Below, piece by piece: positions 16,529 through 24,123 of a DNA stretch of 34,544 nt. How positions within the stretch are numbered: the stretch's first letter is position 1; each line of letters opens with the position of its first letter. Location of the stretch: contig CALLAE010000159.1 in NCBI GenBank assembly GCA_938002665.1, positions 1 through 34,544 of the forward strand. Direction: 5' to 3'. The DNA is from an uncultured Saprospiraceae bacterium. GTDB lineage: Bacteria > Bacteroidota > Bacteroidia > Chitinophagales > Saprospiraceae. Made by a program: the position numbers and the translations under genes. The notes below the pieces were generated by a model. That model worked only from the letters and a program-made list of their open reading frames with translations. It made no database searches and had not been told where the DNA came from.

Positions 16529-18292
16529 ATGCTCTATCGACTTTTAACTTTGCTTAGCTTCATGCTACTTTTCTGTTCTTGTAATAACGACAAGGCCACT
16601 CAGAACAAGTCGAACACAATAGGCAGTAATGAGCTGATAGATGAAATAAACATCCGTCTACCACGAGACCCACAACAAATAAATCCCTTCTTTGCTCCTG
16701 GACCTAGAGGTAGAGAAGTCTTCCAGTATATTTTTCTATCACTTGCAGATTTCCATCCTGAAGACCTTAAGCTCTATCCTATCCTTATCAAAGAAATACC
16801 CAAAGGCAAAATAGAAACCATCGCAGGAGAAGAATGTATATCTTATGAGATGGAGCTGAAGCCTGATGCAAAATGGTCAGATGGCGTATCGTTAACTAAT
16901 CGTGATGTAGATTTCACGTTGAAGATGATTACACATCCCTTAGGTAAAGCAACAGGATGGAAACCTTATTTTTCTGAACTGAAAGCTGTTACATTAGATA
17001 AAGAAAACGACAAGAAATTTACAATCTCGTTTGCAAAAGATTACATGCTTTCACTGGAAGCGGCTACGACCATCAATCTCATGCCAGCCCATATCTTTGA
17101 CCCTAGCTCGGCCATGAACATGTATAATATTATGGACCTTGTGAATAGTGAGCAGACAGAATTCACCGATATAGAGCAACAACTCTTTGATAAAATAAAT
17201 GCCTCAGCTAATGACAAAATAGGAGTCATCCAGTCTGGCCCTTACTCTCTCAGCTCTCATGAAACAAACCAGTACATACAATTAGAGAGAAAAAAAGACT
17301 ATTGGGGGGCTGCCTATCCTGACAATCCCTTTCTAGCGTCTAATGCCGAAAAAATAACTTTCAAAATAGTCCCTGATGAACTGACAGCTGTTACCATGGC
17401 CAAGGAAGGCACTATCGACTTAATGATGATGAGTCAGAGCAACGAATTTCTTAAACTAAAAGATGATGCTACATTCAATAAGGGCTGGAGCTTTCACATA
17501 CCTCAACTTATGAGATACTATTATCTCGCTCTTAATAACAAGTCTCCTATCCTTAATGACCGCCGTGTCAGAACTGCTCTAGCACACCTAGCAGATATAG
17601 ATGATTACATAGAAAACATAGATGGTGGACTAGGTGTCAGAACCATAGGCCACTTCCATCCCACTAAGTCTTACTATAACAATAAACTTACACCTATTCC
17701 CTATGACGTTACTAAAGCCCAAAGCATTCTAGACGAAGCAGGATGGACAGATAATGATGGTGACGGCATCCGTGAAAAAAACATAAATGGAAAAACGACT
17801 AAGCTAGAACTAGACATCCTGATGACTGGTAGTCATCTAAGTAAAAGTATAGCGCTACTCCTGCAAGCTTCTGCAGCAAAAGCCGGCCTAAAGATAAATG
17901 TGGTCACAAAAAAGATGTCCCTTTTAAGGACAGAAAATCTGTATACCTATGACTATGACATTGCTATGCTCGCAATAGGGCTAGATGCTAATATAGACGA
18001 CCCATATAGAAGATGGCACTCTGACAACAAAGACGAGCCAAGAAACAATATCGTCGGTTATTCTAACCCTAAAGTAGATAAACTAATAGAGGCCCTTCGC
18101 TCTACCAAGGATGAAAACGTGATGAAAAAGTACTTTTTTGAAATACAAGAACTCATGTATGAAGATCAGCCCTGCATCTTTCTATACTGCCCGCTGAACA
18201 AAATGATTATCTCTAAAGAGTATGAGGCTACTTCCACAGCCAAGCGTCCAGGATATCTAGCAAATACTTTTACCAAGGCAATGAAGGGCTGA
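16529..18292 (+). CDS. Peptide/nickel-type ABC transporter binding lipoprotein
   Basis: A 587-residue family 5 extracellular solute-binding protein (DppA/OppA type). The signal peptide ends in LFCSC, with Cys18 as the probable lipidated residue. Typical family features are visible: LPRDPQQINPFFAPG near the mature N-terminus, WSDGVSLTNRDVDFTLKM, the LQLERKKDYWG-like segment (YIQLERKKDYWG), RRVRTALAHLADID (as DRRVRTALAHLAD), and QSILDEAGWTDNDGDGIRE, which also looks like a Ca-binding loop. The ligand is most likely an oligopeptide but cannot be fixed from sequence. It is the second gene of an operon behind the surface protein, followed after 49 bp by the first permease. Confidence 0.92.
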   Translation: MLYRLLTLLSFMLLFCSCNNDKATQNKSNTIGSNELIDEINIRLPRDPQQINPFFAPGPRGREVFQYIFLSLADFHPEDLKLYPILIKEIPKGKIETIAGEECISYEMELKPDAKWSDGVSLTNRDVDFTLKMITHPLGKATGWKPYFSELKAVTLDKENDKKFTISFAKDYMLSLEAATTINLMPAHIFDPSSAMNMYNIMDLVNSEQTEFTDIEQQLFDKINASANDKIGVIQSGPYSLSSHETNQYIQLERKKDYWGAAYPDNPFLASNAEKITFKIVPDELTAVTMAKEGTIDLMMMSQSNEFLKLKDDATFNKGWSFHIPQLMRYYYLALNNKSPILNDRRVRTALAHLADIDDYIENIDGGLGVRTIGHFHPTKSYYNNKLTPIPYDVTKAQSILDEAGWTDNDGDGIREKNINGKTTKLELDILMTGSHLSKSIALLLQASAAKAGLKINVVTKKMSLLRTENLYTYDYDIAMLAIGLDANIDDPYRRWHSDNKDEPRNNIVGYSNPKVDKLIEALRSTKDENVMKKYFFEIQELMYEDQPCIFLYCPLNKMIISKEYEATSTAKRPGYLANTFTKAMKG

Positions 18293-18320
18293 CAAGCAAG
18301 TTTATGCTTTTCAGTAATTT

Positions 18321-18344
18321 CACCCTGCACAATTATAGCAGGTG
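18321..18344 (+). promoter_or_regulatory. Hairpin covering the GTG start of the first permease
   Basis: CACC(C)TGC pairs with GCAGGTG across a 9-nt loop, with one bulged C. The right arm includes the GTG start codon (18342-18344). In the mRNA this would hide the start until ribosomes from the upstream gene open it. Confidence 0.4.
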
Positions 18345-19571
18345 ACCAAGTATTTCTACAAAAGACTCTTACTCATTATCCCCACGCTGATACTCATCAG
18401 TATGATAGGGTTTCTGTTTAGTCGAAATGTACCACAGGATCCCGCTACTGCTCTAGTCAATATTAGAGGAGGTGAGCGAGACGGCGGGCAAGAAAAAAAC
18501 TATGCCGCAGCATACAAGGAGCTCGGTCTAGATAAGCCAGATTTCTATTTCTCGCTTGTACCTCATACCTACCCTAGAACACTGAATGTTATCAGCTCTA
18601 AAACTGAAAGAAAAAAAATAAAACAGCTACTGACCAGTGGGCTTTCTTACAGCATAATAGAGCAAGCATTATCTAGTGCAGAAAGCGAATATCTTAGGTC
18701 TACTAGACTACAAGCACTGAAGGCATCAGCAAGAAAAAGTTCTGGATTCTTTTTTCCTAAGTTCTACTGGCATGGTAGTGACAACCAGTATCACCATTGG
18801 TGGAGCTCTCTGCTCCGAGGTAGCTTTGGAAAATCTTATGTTAATGGAAAGGAAGCGACAGCCGTGGTAGGCAAAGCACTTATCTGGACAAGTTACATAG
18901 GCTTAGGCTCCTTATTGTTTTCTTTTATCACTGCCTTGCTTATAGGCTTTTGGTTGGCTAAGCATGCGGAGTCTAGAAGAGCGGAGCTGCTCAATACTAT
19001 TCTGTATATCCTCTTCTCTATCCCTATCTTTTGGCTGGCTACGATGATGGTCATTTATTTTACAACCGATGACTATGGCAGCTGGACTAATATTTTTCCT
19101 TCTGTAGGCATAGAAGTACAACCTGGAAAATCCACCCTTACCCAGGTCCTTTCCAATACACCAAAATTTATCCTACCCATCTTCTGTGGTAGCCTAGCAA
19201 CAATTGCATTTATAGCTAGGATGCTCAGAAAAAGCATACTCAATGAAATGCAACTACCCTATATCGTTACAGCTTATTCTAAAGGCCTCTCACAGCAAGA
19301 AGTACTGAGAAGGCATGCTCTTCCTAATGCACTCTTTCCTTTACTTACAATATTTGTTGGGGCTATCCCATTGATCATCGGTGGTAGTGTCGTCGTAGAG
19401 GTCATCTTTAATATCCCGGGCATGGGCCGTCTGCTTTATAACTCTATAGGCGTTGCAGACTGGAATGTGGTGTTCTGCATTTTGATGTTGACCGGCTTTA
19501 TTACCATTCTAAGTTACTTACTAGGAGATGTACTATACGCTTATGTAAATCCTAAAATTAGATTTGCATAG
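18342..19571 (+). CDS. ABC transporter permease, DppB/OppB type
   Basis: A 409-residue integral membrane protein with a GTG start. A first helix (about 9-28) is followed by an unusually long periplasmic section to about residue 180, then five more helices. The binding-protein-dependent transport motif near residues 300-325 (YIVTAYSKGLSQQEVLRRHA, then LPNALFPL) is the cytoplasmic loop that contacts the ATPase. The C-terminal GGSVVVEVIFNIPGMGRLL is typical of DppB. The usual family length is about 310-340 residues, so the extra 70-90 residues sit in the first periplasmic region. It works with the second permease as the membrane channel for the upstream binding protein. Confidence 0.92.
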   Translation: MTKYFYKRLLLIIPTLILISMIGFLFSRNVPQDPATALVNIRGGERDGGQEKNYAAAYKELGLDKPDFYFSLVPHTYPRTLNVISSKTERKKIKQLLTSGLSYSIIEQALSSAESEYLRSTRLQALKASARKSSGFFFPKFYWHGSDNQYHHWWSSLLRGSFGKSYVNGKEATAVVGKALIWTSYIGLGSLLFSFITALLIGFWLAKHAESRRAELLNTILYILFSIPIFWLATMMVIYFTTDDYGSWTNIFPSVGIEVQPGKSTLTQVLSNTPKFILPIFCGSLATIAFIARMLRKSILNEMQLPYIVTAYSKGLSQQEVLRRHALPNALFPLLTIFVGAIPLIIGGSVVVEVIFNIPGMGRLLYNSIGVADWNVVFCILMLTGFITILSYLLGDVLYAYVNPKIRFA

Positions 19572-19575
19572 AGCG

Positions 19576-20688
19576 ATGTTGAGGCAATTGAAAAAATATG
19601 GATTCTCTTCTGCTCAGCTCATTGGTCTGTTTCTTTTTATCGGTGTAGGTTTATTTCACTATCTGCTCGCTAATGAAAAATGCCTAGTATGCTTCGGTGG
19701 AGATAAAATATTCCTTACAGAAAAGGCCATCTGCTCCTCAGGCATTCCCGCACTTATTCCTTATAGCGCTAGCACGCTGGATGCTAAGAACAGAGATGTC
19801 GGACCCTTTAGCGAGCAGCAGGTATCATCAACTTATTACAGACACTGGCTAGGCACTGATAGTTTGGGTAGAGACTTGCTAGCGGGATTGATCCATGGTA
19901 CCAGCATCGCGTTTAAAATTAGTTTGCTCGCCATGCTCCTTACAGTGATGATAGGAATTTTCTTTGGCTATCTCAGCGGCTATATTGGAGACGAGGGCTT
20001 TAGAGTGGAGAGAGGTATCTTGCTGACAGGAATAGTGATAAGCTGTATAGCCTTGTTCTATTTAGTATATGGTCACGGGCTGACACGACTTATTGCTACC
20101 CTTGTTATACTAGTGACTATAGCTTTTATGGGCATCAAATCTGATTCCACTCAGCACTCAAAAAATTCTTGGGCCATCCCCTTTGATCTTTTGACGATGC
20201 GGCTTATAGAGACCTTTAAAGCTCTGCCCGACGTCTTTCTTGTACTGATACTCATAGGTATGTTTAGGAAAGCTAATTTTACGAATATCATTCTCATTAT
20301 TGCTCTAGTGAGGTGGCCTACCATTACTAGATATCTGCGCGCAGAAATAATTAAACTCAAGGAGGAAGATTTTATAAGATCAGCGCAAGCGCTTGGCCTT
20401 TCGAAGTTTAGAATATTCAAAGACCACATCCTACCACTGGCTATTTCTCCTGTTATCGTAGCTACTGCCTTTGGTTTTTCTTCAGCTATACTACTGGAGT
20501 CTACACTTTCATTTCTAGGGATAGGCATTCCGCTAGACCAAGTTACATGGGGTACGATATTAAAAAGTGCTAGATACAATTTTAGCTCTTGGTGGCTGGC
20601 CTTCTTTCCTGGCTTGATGATTTTCTTGACAGTCCTATTGTTTAACTCTTTGGGAGATAGACTCAGTGATTATTTTAGGGGGGAGTAG
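19576..20688 (+). CDS. ABC transporter permease, DppC/OppC type
   Basis: A 370-residue partner permease. The ATG at 19576 lies 4 nt after the DppB-like stop; a TTG at 19564 overlapping the previous gene is possible but less likely. A first helix (about 16-33) is followed by a periplasmic segment with Cys residues (EKCLVCFGG ... KAICSSG) and the family motif HWLGTDSLGRDLLAGLIHG. The ATPase-contact loop is EDFIRSAQALGLSKFRIFKD, then HILPLAISP; the C-terminal part has ESTLSFLGIGIPLDQVTWG. An extra pair of helices around residues 150-180 is inserted compared with the usual form. No dppD or dppF-like ATPase gene follows; the next gene is on the other strand. Confidence 0.92.
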   Translation: MLRQLKKYGFSSAQLIGLFLFIGVGLFHYLLANEKCLVCFGGDKIFLTEKAICSSGIPALIPYSASTLDAKNRDVGPFSEQQVSSTYYRHWLGTDSLGRDLLAGLIHGTSIAFKISLLAMLLTVMIGIFFGYLSGYIGDEGFRVERGILLTGIVISCIALFYLVYGHGLTRLIATLVILVTIAFMGIKSDSTQHSKNSWAIPFDLLTMRLIETFKALPDVFLVLILIGMFRKANFTNIILIIALVRWPTITRYLRAEIIKLKEEDFIRSAQALGLSKFRIFKDHILPLAISPVIVATAFGFSSAILLESTLSFLGIGIPLDQVTWGTILKSARYNFSSWWLAFFPGLMIFLTVLLFNSLGDRLSDYFRGE

Positions 20689-20747
20689 GTGGATTTATGA
20701 TTGGTGATTGTTGGATTTGTGATTGGTGGATTAGTGATTGGTGGAGC
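20688..20747 (+). repeat. Short tandem repeat, about 15-bp unit
   Basis: Units of the form GGTGGATTnGTGATT occur about three and a half times, with a 7-bp partial unit between the first and second. It begins at the last base of the DppC-like stop codon. It lies between two convergent genes and has no other feature. Confidence 0.75.
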
Positions 20748-20787
20748 TTCTTATTAGGGATAGCTGTTACGGAAGCAGTGTCTCGTT

Positions 20788-21852
20788 CTAATCTTTGACT
20801 CTGCTGAAGCCCATTGCTTTGACCATCCAGGTAGGTAATGATTTTTCTGGGGCTCTTTTTCTGAGGTCTAGATACCAGCCCATCTTTTTCATGATAGGCA
20901 CTTTATGCGTCTCTACAAATTCTATCAGGGTGCCATCAGGATCTTCTATATAAGCAAACTGCCCTGCAGCATCACCCATATCGAAATCTCCACTATCCAC
21001 CGTAAAAGGACTACCATAAGCGAGGCACTTCCCTCTCAGCGCAGCCATACCCGTTATATCAAAACATAAATGGATATAGCCCAGATCTCCCCACATCCTA
21101 TCCTTAAATATTTTCTCTGGAGTCCTGTCCAGTGTCTGTAACAACTCGATTTCTGTATCTCCAAACAACTTGGAAAAAGCGCCTACCCTCGGCTGCTTAT
21201 GCCTTAGTAGTACTCTTCTAAATTTTTGCCCCCCATCAAAATAGCTGAAGTCCTCAAATACTCCCGTCTTATCATAGACCACTTCATCATATCCCAACAG
21301 ATAATTATAGAATTCCATAGCGCGCTCCATATCAGAAACGCCTATCGTCACACCACTCACTCCTCCACTATGGGATAGCTTCTTACCAAACCAACTCTTA
21401 GATTCTACTAGCTCCACAAGATTCCCATCTGGATCTTTCAAGAAAAAATGTGAACTTCCATCAGGCGCAGTAGTGATCGGAGTAACCTCATTATTCTGAC
21501 TAAGGGCTGTATGCGAAGCAGTGACATCAGGGGACTTGAACTTTGCAATATAGATGCCTAGGTCTCCTGCATGGATTTTGAAATTAGCGGGCTGTCCTGT
21601 TCTAGATGTGTATTGCCAGATCTCAGCACCACCTCCACCCATCATGTTTAGGGCTAGGATAGCATGCCGACTGCGGGGCTGACCCTCAGTATAAGGCAAC
21701 ATCAGCTCAGCCTCTGCTGCTTCGTCAAAGACAGGCAAGTCCATGCCTAAGTTTTTGCGATACCATTTCCAGGTATCATATACAGAAGTGTTACCGATAC
21801 CTATCTGCTGGATACCACTTATGATGGGGTCTGTAAGTTCTTCTCGCTTCAT
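20788..21852 (-). CDS. Two-domain VOC family protein
   Basis: A 354-residue protein with two vicinal-oxygen-chelate modules: about 12-152 (GIQQIGIGNTSVYDTWKWYR ... FLKDPDGNLVELVE) and about 165-315 (GVTIGVSDMERAMEFYN ... YIEDPDGTLIEFVE). The repeated DPDGnLvElVE motif supplies the usual Glu ligand, and GYIHLCFD near residue 260 a His. The N-terminal strand of module 1 has Gln (IQQIG) where a His ligand often sits, so only one metal site may be complete. Glyoxalase, dioxygenase and binding roles are all possible. Its ATG shares a base with the TAA of the acyltransferase gene (TAATG), which implies translational coupling and a related job. Confidence 0.88.
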   Translation of the reverse strand: MKREELTDPIISGIQQIGIGNTSVYDTWKWYRKNLGMDLPVFDEAAEAELMLPYTEGQPRSRHAILALNMMGGGGAEIWQYTSRTGQPANFKIHAGDLGIYIAKFKSPDVTASHTALSQNNEVTPITTAPDGSSHFFLKDPDGNLVELVESKSWFGKKLSHSGGVSGVTIGVSDMERAMEFYNYLLGYDEVVYDKTGVFEDFSYFDGGQKFRRVLLRHKQPRVGAFSKLFGDTEIELLQTLDRTPEKIFKDRMWGDLGYIHLCFDITGMAALRGKCLAYGSPFTVDSGDFDMGDAAGQFAYIEDPDGTLIEFVETHKVPIMKKMGWYLDLRKRAPEKSLPTWMVKAMGFSRVKD

Positions 21853-23087
21853 TAGGCGACTGCCTCTGCCTTGTAGGTATTGTTTTCTAGTTTGACTAGT
21901 ATAGCCTTGAACGCTTCTATTGTTTCTGCTATATCCTGATCAGTATGTACTGATGTAGGAATTAACCTTAGTAGTATTACTCCTTTAGGAACTACAGGAT
22001 AGACAACTATAGAGCAGAATATTCTGTGGTTTTCTCTGAGGTCGTAGACTAGACGCATGGCTTCTTCTACGGAGCCTTTCATATATACTGGTGTAACACA
22101 AGAATTTGTGTTACCTATATCGAAACCCGCTTCTTTTAGTCCTGATTGTAACTTGGTAACATTAGACCACAATTTGTCTTTAAGTTCCGGCATGGTCTTC
22201 AGCATATTCAGTCTGACTTTGGCACTTTCTACCAGTGGCATCATCAGTGACTTAGCGAAGATCTGCGATCTCATGTTATACTTAAGATACTGGATCATGT
22301 CTTTATCTCCTGCAAGGAAGGCACCCACGCTGCCCATAGACTTGGCAAAGGTGGCAAAGTACACATCTATGTCATCTTGGATACCTTGCTCTTCTCCTGC
22401 ACCTGCACCTGTCTTACCTAAAGTCCCAAAACCATGTGCATCATCTACCATCAGTCTGAAAGAATACTTATCCTTATGAGCGACTATCTCTCGCAGTTTC
22501 CCTTGGTCTCCTCTCATTCCAAAGACACCTTCAGAAATCACCAGAATACCTCCACCCGTTTCTTCTGCGACCTTAGTAGCAGCTTGTAATTGCTTTTCGC
22601 AACTGACTATATCGTTATGCTGGAAGACAAATCTTTTTCCAGAATGCATTCTCACACCATCTACTATACAAGCATGGCAGCCAGAATCATAGACTACAAC
22701 GTCTCTTCTAGAAAGCAAACAATCTATGGCTGACATGATACCTTGATAACCAAAATTTACCAGCACTGCAGCTTCTTTGCTTTCAAACTCAGCCAGCTCT
22801 TTCTCTAGTTCATCATGATGCTCTGTATTTCCAGACATCATTCTAGATCCCATAGGATAAGCTAGACCCCAACGCTTAGCTGCCTCAGCATCCGCTTTTC
22901 TTACCTCAGGATGATTAGCTAGGCCTAGATAATTATTGACAGACCACATAATAGTCTCTTTGCCCTGGAAGAGCATTCTATTACTCAGCTCGCCTTCTAG
23001 CTTTGGAAATATAAAGTACCCTTCAGCTACTTCAGAGTATCTGCCTAGAGGTCCTCTATCATTTTTTATTCTTTCGAAAATATCCAT
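21852..23087 (-). CDS. SPT/KBL-family PLP acyltransferase, candidate cysteate fatty acyltransferase
   Basis: A 411-residue alpha-oxoamine synthase. The PLP lysine is Lys249 in FATFAKSMGSVGAF. The cofactor-stacking His is His138 (SGCHAC) and the ring-binding Asp is Asp215 in MVDDAHGFG. Family members join an acyl thioester to glycine, serine or cysteate with loss of CO2. The sequence (RIKNDRGPLGRY, WSVNNYLGLANHPEVRKAD, YPMGSRMMSGNTEHH) fits the Bacteroidota group I associate from memory with Flavobacterium johnsoniae Fjoh_2419, reported to make the capnine backbone of sulfonolipids, better than Bacteroides serine palmitoyltransferase. Serine palmitoyltransferase or Kbl activity cannot be excluded. 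It lies downstream of an SDR reductase and is coupled to the VOC gene. Confidence 0.85.
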   Translation of the reverse strand: MDIFERIKNDRGPLGRYSEVAEGYFIFPKLEGELSNRMLFQGKETIMWSVNNYLGLANHPEVRKADAEAAKRWGLAYPMGSRMMSGNTEHHDELEKELAEFESKEAAVLVNFGYQGIMSAIDCLLSRRDVVVYDSGCHACIVDGVRMHSGKRFVFQHNDIVSCEKQLQAATKVAEETGGGILVISEGVFGMRGDQGKLREIVAHKDKYSFRLMVDDAHGFGTLGKTGAGAGEEQGIQDDIDVYFATFAKSMGSVGAFLAGDKDMIQYLKYNMRSQIFAKSLMMPLVESAKVRLNMLKTMPELKDKLWSNVTKLQSGLKEAGFDIGNTNSCVTPVYMKGSVEEAMRLVYDLRENHRIFCSIVVYPVVPKGVILLRLIPTSVHTDQDIAETIEAFKAILVKLENNTYKAEAVA

Positions 23088-23248
23088 TGTCGTTATTTAC
23101 TGACTATTAAATGGTTACAGCCTGCCAAGGTCGTGAAATAGTGGCAATTAACCAATGAAGTATTTCTAAAATTCCTATTCATACAAGGGTCAATTGTTAA
23201 AATTATCTACTAAAAAAGTCGTTAGAAATGAAAATGGGGCTGTACTAT

Positions 23249-24058
23249 CTAGGTAACCTTAGATTTTGCGATTATTTTCCGGAATGTAGCAGGGAACCAT
23301 CTGGAAACTATTCCTGCCATTTTTACCTCCTTAAAACCCCCTACATGTACCTCTTCCGTGCCTTTTTCAACTGCGGAGAGCACTTTACTCACCATCTTAT
23401 CTACTGGCATACCATTTCTCTGGGCCTCATCCATAGTCCCTTGCGCTTTGCCATCAGCTGTAAGTGCATTCTTAGAAATATCAGTTTGGATATAGCCTGG
23501 ACAGACCATCGTCACCTTGACACCAGTATCTTTTAACTCTGCCCGCATCGCGTCAAAGAAGCCGTGGAGAGCCATCTTAGATGCAGAATAGCCTGAGCGG
23601 ACGGGTACACCAAACTTACCTGCCATACTGCTGATGACTATAAAATGTCCTGCATTCTTTGCTTTGAAATGGGGCAGAACAGCCAGACTGAGCTTTACTG
23701 ATCCCAAGTAATTGATATCCATCAGCTTTTTGTACACAGAAAATTCGGTATCTATCACTTTAGATCTCTGAGAGATGCCTCCATTATTAATAAGAATATC
23801 CACTGTGGATAGTAGGTCTTGATTCTTTTGAATGATCGCATCTAGGCCTTCATGATCTTCTAAGTCTAGAGGGAGGATGTGAATGGCTTCAGCAGCGCCA
23901 GCGGTTTTCAGCTCTTGTGCGACAGCTTGCAGGGCAGGCTCTTTTCTACTGGATAAAATAAGCTTAGCACCTTGCTGAGCTAGTGCATGAGCAAAAGCCT
24001 TGCCTATACCTGCACTGGCACCTGTTATCCATACAGTCTTATTTTGGTAGTACGACAT
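23249..24058 (-). CDS. SDR family reductase, candidate 3-keto-capnine/sphinganine reductase
   Basis: A 269-residue classical short-chain dehydrogenase. It has the nucleotide-binding motif TGASAGIG (12-19), NNGG (91-94), the active-site Ser144 in VISSMAGKFG, and the catalytic pair Tyr157 and Lys161 in GYSASK. The C-terminal part (GFKEVKMAGIVSRWFPATFR) is hydrophobic and basic, as in the membrane-associated DHRS7 and 3-ketodihydrosphingosine reductase-like members. That, plus its place upstream of an alpha-oxoamine synthase on the same strand, suggests reduction of the 3-keto product. The substrate is inferred from context alone. It has its own -7 element at 24078-24085. A 161-bp gap separates it from the acyltransferase gene. 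Confidence 0.85.
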   Translation of the reverse strand: MSYYQNKTVWITGASAGIGKAFAHALAQQGAKLILSSRKEPALQAVAQELKTAGAAEAIHILPLDLEDHEGLDAIIQKNQDLLSTVDILINNGGISQRSKVIDTEFSVYKKLMDINYLGSVKLSLAVLPHFKAKNAGHFIVISSMAGKFGVPVRSGYSASKMALHGFFDAMRAELKDTGVKVTMVCPGYIQTDISKNALTADGKAQGTMDEAQRNGMPVDKMVSKVLSAVEKGTEEVHVGGFKEVKMAGIVSRWFPATFRKIIAKSKVT

Positions 24059-24077
24059 CGGGGCTAAGATAGGCAGT

Positions 24078-24085
24078 CAAAGTTA
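24078..24085 (-). promoter_or_regulatory. -7 element TAACTTTG of the SDR gene
   Basis: On the minus strand TAACTTTG (exact TAnnTTTG) lies about 20 nt upstream of the ATG at 24058 and right after the gldM terminator. It is identical to the element at 10553. No upstream TTTG is seen at ideal spacing. Confidence 0.55.
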
Positions 24086-24090
24086 AAAAT

Positions 24091-24116
24091 AAGCCATCTG
24101 CCTAGACAGATGGCTT
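24091..24116 (-). terminator. Intrinsic terminator of gldM
   Basis: A 10-bp perfect stem (AAGCCATCTG/CAGATGGCTT) with a 6-nt loop, 7 bp after the gldM stop codon. On the minus strand it is followed by ATTTTTAA. It separates gldM from the SDR transcription unit. Confidence 0.88.
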
Positions 24117-24123
24117 AACTCAC

